DNA from: Bacteroidales bacterium
GTDB lineage: Bacteria > Bacteroidota > Bacteroidia > Bacteroidales > UBA7960
Assembly (NCBI GenBank): GCA_007131895.1
Contig: SLPR01000472.1
Coordinates: forward strand, 1 to 7,965
Length of the DNA stretch: 7,965 nucleotides
Direction: 5' to 3'
Numbering within the stretch: position 1 is the stretch's first letter; each line of letters opens with the position of its first letter. The translations under genes and the position numbers were made by a program. This document shows, piece by piece, positions 6,240 through 7,965 of the stretch. The notes beneath the pieces were generated by a model. That model saw only the letters and a list, made by a program, of their open reading frames with translations. It was not told the DNA's origin and did no database searches.

Positions 6240-7202
6240 ATTGATTTTTTCCATGATCTTATATGCCAGATCCAGTGAATGGTATCCATCTTCTATGGTT
6301 ACCAGTGGGTCGGTGTCGTTGACAATAGATTCATAAAATGTTTCAAGTTCTGTCTTGATGGCATTGATGGGCTGGATGGCAGGTTTTTCTACAAAAATCT
6401 CTTTTTGTGATTTGTCTTTTCCAAGGTCCAGTATCATTGAAAATGGTCCCGGGTTTTCAGGGGCATCCTTCAGACGAATGATTTCTGATTCTTTTTTAAG
6501 AAAGTCAATGGCAATGTAGCTGTCTTTCTGAAAAAAACGGCATTTACGCATATTCTTCATTGAAATTCTGCTGGCAGTAAGATTGGCAACACAGCCATTG
6601 TTGAATTCAATACGTGCATTGGCGATGTCAGGAGTGTCAGAAACAACAGCTACACCACTGGCATGAATTCTTTTTACCGGTGATTTGATAACGCTTAATA
6701 CAATATCTATATCATGAATCATAAGGTCAAGAATTACCGGTACATCTGTTCCTCTGGGGTTGAACAAAGCCAACCGATGCGCTTCTACAAACATCGGGTT
6801 GTCAAGATGTTGCATGGTGGCAAGAAAAGCAGGGTTAAATCTCTCTACATGGCCCACCTGAACTTTTACATTTGCTTCCTTGGCCAGGTCAATCAGCGCT
6901 CTTGCTTCTTCTGTTGTGGTTGTAAGTGGTTTTTCAATAAAAACATGTTTGAACTTTTTTAATGCAGACGAGGCGCATTCAAAATGAGAAACTGTGGGAG
7001 TTACAATATCTATTATGTCGCAGGCATCAATCAATAGTCCGGCTGTTGAAAACTTCTTTATCCCAAAAGTTTTCTCAACTTCGTTTGCATTGGCTTGATC
7101 AGGGTCGTAAAAACCTACCAGGTCAAACTTATCGGATTCCATTATACATTTGATATGAATTTTTCCCAGGTGCCCTGCACCAAGTACGCCTATCTTATTC
7201 AC
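6228..7202 (-). CDS. Gfo/Idh/MocA-family NAD(P)-dependent oxidoreductase
   Basis: This is a 324-residue cytosolic dehydrogenase of the Gfo/Idh/MocA family, which oxidises or reduces sugars, sugar nucleotides, inositols or bilins. The N-terminal Rossmann fold has the dinucleotide loop GAGHLG (8-13). The family lysine motif EKP is at 90-92, followed by GHVERFNPA (117-125). The substrate domain carries DLMIHDID (159-166) with the expected His163 and Asp164, then NLTASRIS (207-214) and a basic/aromatic strand near 219-234. GHVERFNPA and DLMIHDID recall the branch containing UDP-N-acetylglucosamine 3-dehydrogenases such as GnnA, but no partner aminotransferase is visible, so the substrate is open. 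The start is GTG (7202-7200): the codon two triplets upstream is TAA, and the next start would remove the Rossmann loop. A Bacteroidota-type promoter lies about 160 bp upstream. Confidence 0.93.
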   Translation of the reverse strand: MNKIGVLGAGHLGKIHIKCIMESDKFDLVGFYDPDQANANEVEKTFGIKKFSTAGLLIDACDIIDIVTPTVSHFECASSALKKFKHVFIEKPLTTTTEEARALIDLAKEANVKVQVGHVERFNPAFLATMQHLDNPMFVEAHRLALFNPRGTDVPVILDLMIHDIDIVLSVIKSPVKRIHASGVAVVSDTPDIANARIEFNNGCVANLTASRISMKNMRKCRFFQKDSYIAIDFLKKESEIIRLKDAPENPGPFSMILDLGKDKSQKEIFVEKPAIQPINAIKTELETFYESIVNDTDPLVTIEDGYHSLDLAYKIMEKINSGM

Positions 7203-7300
7203 TTTTTATTCTATTTTAATTAATTAATAATTAAATTTGCCTTTTATACTGTGTTATCAGGTATTATTAACTTTTGCCGGTTGTTCTTAAAGATTGACAA

Positions 7301-7338
7301 AACACCTTTCTTGAGGCTAAAAAAACACTTGTTTGAGG
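7301..7338 (+). repeat. imperfect direct repeat in the divergent region
   Basis: AACACCTTTCTTGAGG (7301-7316) and AACACTTGTTTGAGG (7324-7338) share AACAC at the left end and TTGAGG at the right end, with starts 23 bp apart. They fall within the predicted 5' leader of the oxidoreductase transcript. They may be paired sites for a regulator; the second copy overlaps the inverted repeat at 7331-7359. Confidence 0.35.
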
Positions 7339-7359
7339 GTGTTAGTATTACCCTTAAAC
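7331..7359. promoter_or_regulatory. inverted repeat at the predicted oxidoreductase transcription start
   Basis: GTTTGAGGGT (7331-7340) and ACCCTTAAAC (7350-7359) match as an inverted repeat at 9 of 10 positions around a 9-bp centre. The right arm ends five bases from the -7 box at 7364-7371, so the repeat should begin at about +1 of the minus-strand transcript. Position fits a repressor operator or a 5'-terminal RNA hairpin. On the minus strand five bases and then seven T (complement of 7319-7325) follow it, giving an attenuator-like look. Confidence 0.45.
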
Positions 7360-7363
7360 AGTG

Positions 7364-7371
7364 CAAAAGTA
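7364..7371 (-). promoter_or_regulatory. candidate oxidoreductase promoter, -7 box TACTTTTG
   Basis: Read on the minus strand this is TACTTTTG followed by CAC, an exact fit to TAnnTTTG in a typical Bacteroidota context. At the -33 position there is only TGTTTA (minus strand, about 7393-7388), a partial match. Transcription would start near 7358 and give a leader of about 155 nt before the GTG start. Confidence 0.52.
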
Positions 7372-7438
7372 AAATTTTTACCCTACCTAAACATAGTTTT
7401 TTTAAAAAACAGTAACCAAAGGGATATAATTACGTAAA

Positions 7439-7470
7439 TGTAAGGGTCGGTTTATAGTAAGATCCTTACA
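7439..7470 (+). promoter_or_regulatory. leader hairpin just upstream of pcm
   Basis: TGTAAGGGTC (7439-7448) pairs with GATCCTTACA (7461-7470) over 10 positions with one G-U wobble, enclosing a 12-nt loop. It ends 14 bp before the pcm start codon, within reach of an initiating ribosome. GTAAG is repeated at 7457-7461 and can pair instead with CTTAC (7465-7469), an alternative and mutually exclusive small hairpin. No T tract follows, so it is not a terminator. It could also be a DNA operator. Confidence 0.4.
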
Positions 7471-7484
7471 GCAAAAGTGTAAAA

Positions 7485-7965
7485 ATGTTAGATTCGTACC
7501 GACATAAAGGAATGCGTAGAAAATTAGCTGCAAGTATAAAAGATAAAGGCATATCGGATGAGAAAGTTATTTCAGCGATTGAAAAGATACCACGTCATTT
7601 TTTTCTTGATTCTTCTTTTACCGAAATAGCTTATCAGGACAAACCTTTTCCGATCGGGCTTGGACAAACCATAAGTCAACCCTATACAGTAGCGTTTCAA
7701 ACGGAATTGTTAGAAGTAAAAAAAGATGACAAAGTACTTGAAATAGGTACAGGTAGTGGTTATCAGGCTTGTGTATTATATGAAATGGGTGCAAAAGTAT
7801 TTAGTATCGAACGACATCGGCCCCTTTTTCAGAAAGCAAAGCTTCTCCTGGAGCAAATGGGGTATTACCCCAAATTTTTCTACGGAGATGGTTATAAGGG
7901 ATTGCCGGCTTATGCTCCTTTTGATAAAATACTTGTCACTGCAGGGGCCCCAGAAATTCCTGATG
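7485..7965 (+). CDS. pcm: protein-L-isoaspartate O-methyltransferase, 3'-truncated by window end
   Basis: This enzyme uses S-adenosylmethionine to methylate L-isoaspartyl residues formed by ageing of Asp and Asn in proteins, starting their repair; it acts in the cytosol. The first 160 codons are present, and the frame remains open at the window edge; E. coli Pcm has 208 residues. Motifs in order: KIPRHFF (34-40), the substrate loop GQTISQPY (60-67), SAM-binding motif I VLEIGTGSGYQ (84-94), the acidic ribose-binding residue Glu109 in FSIER, GDGYKGL (134-140) and VTAGAPEIP (151-159). The ATG at 7485 is the first possible start after an in-frame TAA at 7458-7460. No Shine-Dalgarno sequence is seen, and the upstream leader carries a hairpin. 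The gene is divergent from the oxidoreductase gene across 282 bp. Confidence 0.96.
   Translation, partial: MLDSYRHKGMRRKLAASIKDKGISDEKVISAIEKIPRHFFLDSSFTEIAYQDKPFPIGLGQTISQPYTVAFQTELLEVKKDDKVLEIGTGSGYQACVLYEMGAKVFSIERHRPLFQKAKLLLEQMGYYPKFFYGDGYKGLPAYAPFDKILVTAGAPEIPD

Noticed and set aside
6032..6289. Minus-strand open frame of 85 codons overlapping the oxidoreductase 3' end
   Set aside because: Its first part is the out-of-frame reading of the oxidoreductase C terminus, and the remainder shows no domain.
7425..7430. TATAAT hexamer upstream of pcm, like a proteobacterial -10 box
   Set aside because: Bacteroidota primary sigma factors use TAnnTTTG, the region is A/T-rich enough for chance matches, and no good -35 lies upstream.
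1..7965. Mobile elements, CRISPR arrays, tRNA or rRNA genes, defence or prophage genes
   Set aside because: No transposase, integrase, regularly spaced repeats, tRNA-like arms or rRNA segments were seen, and the complete genes are ordinary core genes.

Overview
This window looks like a core chromosomal segment of a member of the Bacteroidota, most like the Bacteroidales. The evidence is the sequence character of ClpX and Pcm, a DUF4294-type secreted protein, near-absence of Shine-Dalgarno sequences, A/T-rich leaders, and promoter-like TAnnTTTG boxes. There is no sign of phage, transposon, CRISPR, tRNA or rRNA. I found no previously undescribed system. The unexplained material lies in leader regions and intergenic inverted repeats.

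Layout. Positions 1-131 hold the upstream region of tig. Positions 132-2209 (+) are tig (trigger factor) and clpP (caseinolytic protease subunit), separated by only 11 bp and probably one operon. A 161-bp gap (2210-2370) carries a good Bacteroidota -7 box and a long stem, followed by clpX (2371-3636, +), which ends at a textbook intrinsic terminator (3671-3699). Next comes a small secreted DUF4294-like protein (3771-4370, +). It converges, with only 27 bp between stop codons, on a minus-strand polyprenyl glycosylphosphotransferase (4398-5822). A 405-bp gap (5823-6227) with several short inverted repeats but no convincing gene separates that from a minus-strand Gfo/Idh/MocA oxidoreductase (6228-7202). 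A 282-bp divergent regulatory region (7203-7484) separates the oxidoreductase from pcm (7485 to the window end, +, truncated).

How the genes relate. Trigger factor, ClpP and ClpX form a protein-quality-control block: folding of nascent chains, then ATP-driven unfolding and degradation. Pcm, a repair methyltransferase for damaged aspartyl residues, is another protein-maintenance gene but is separately transcribed. The glycosylphosphotransferase starts surface-polysaccharide synthesis on a lipid carrier. The oxidoreductase has features of the sugar-nucleotide dehydrogenase branch of its family, so the two may both serve the cell envelope; this is inference. Both minus-strand genes appear to start with GTG.
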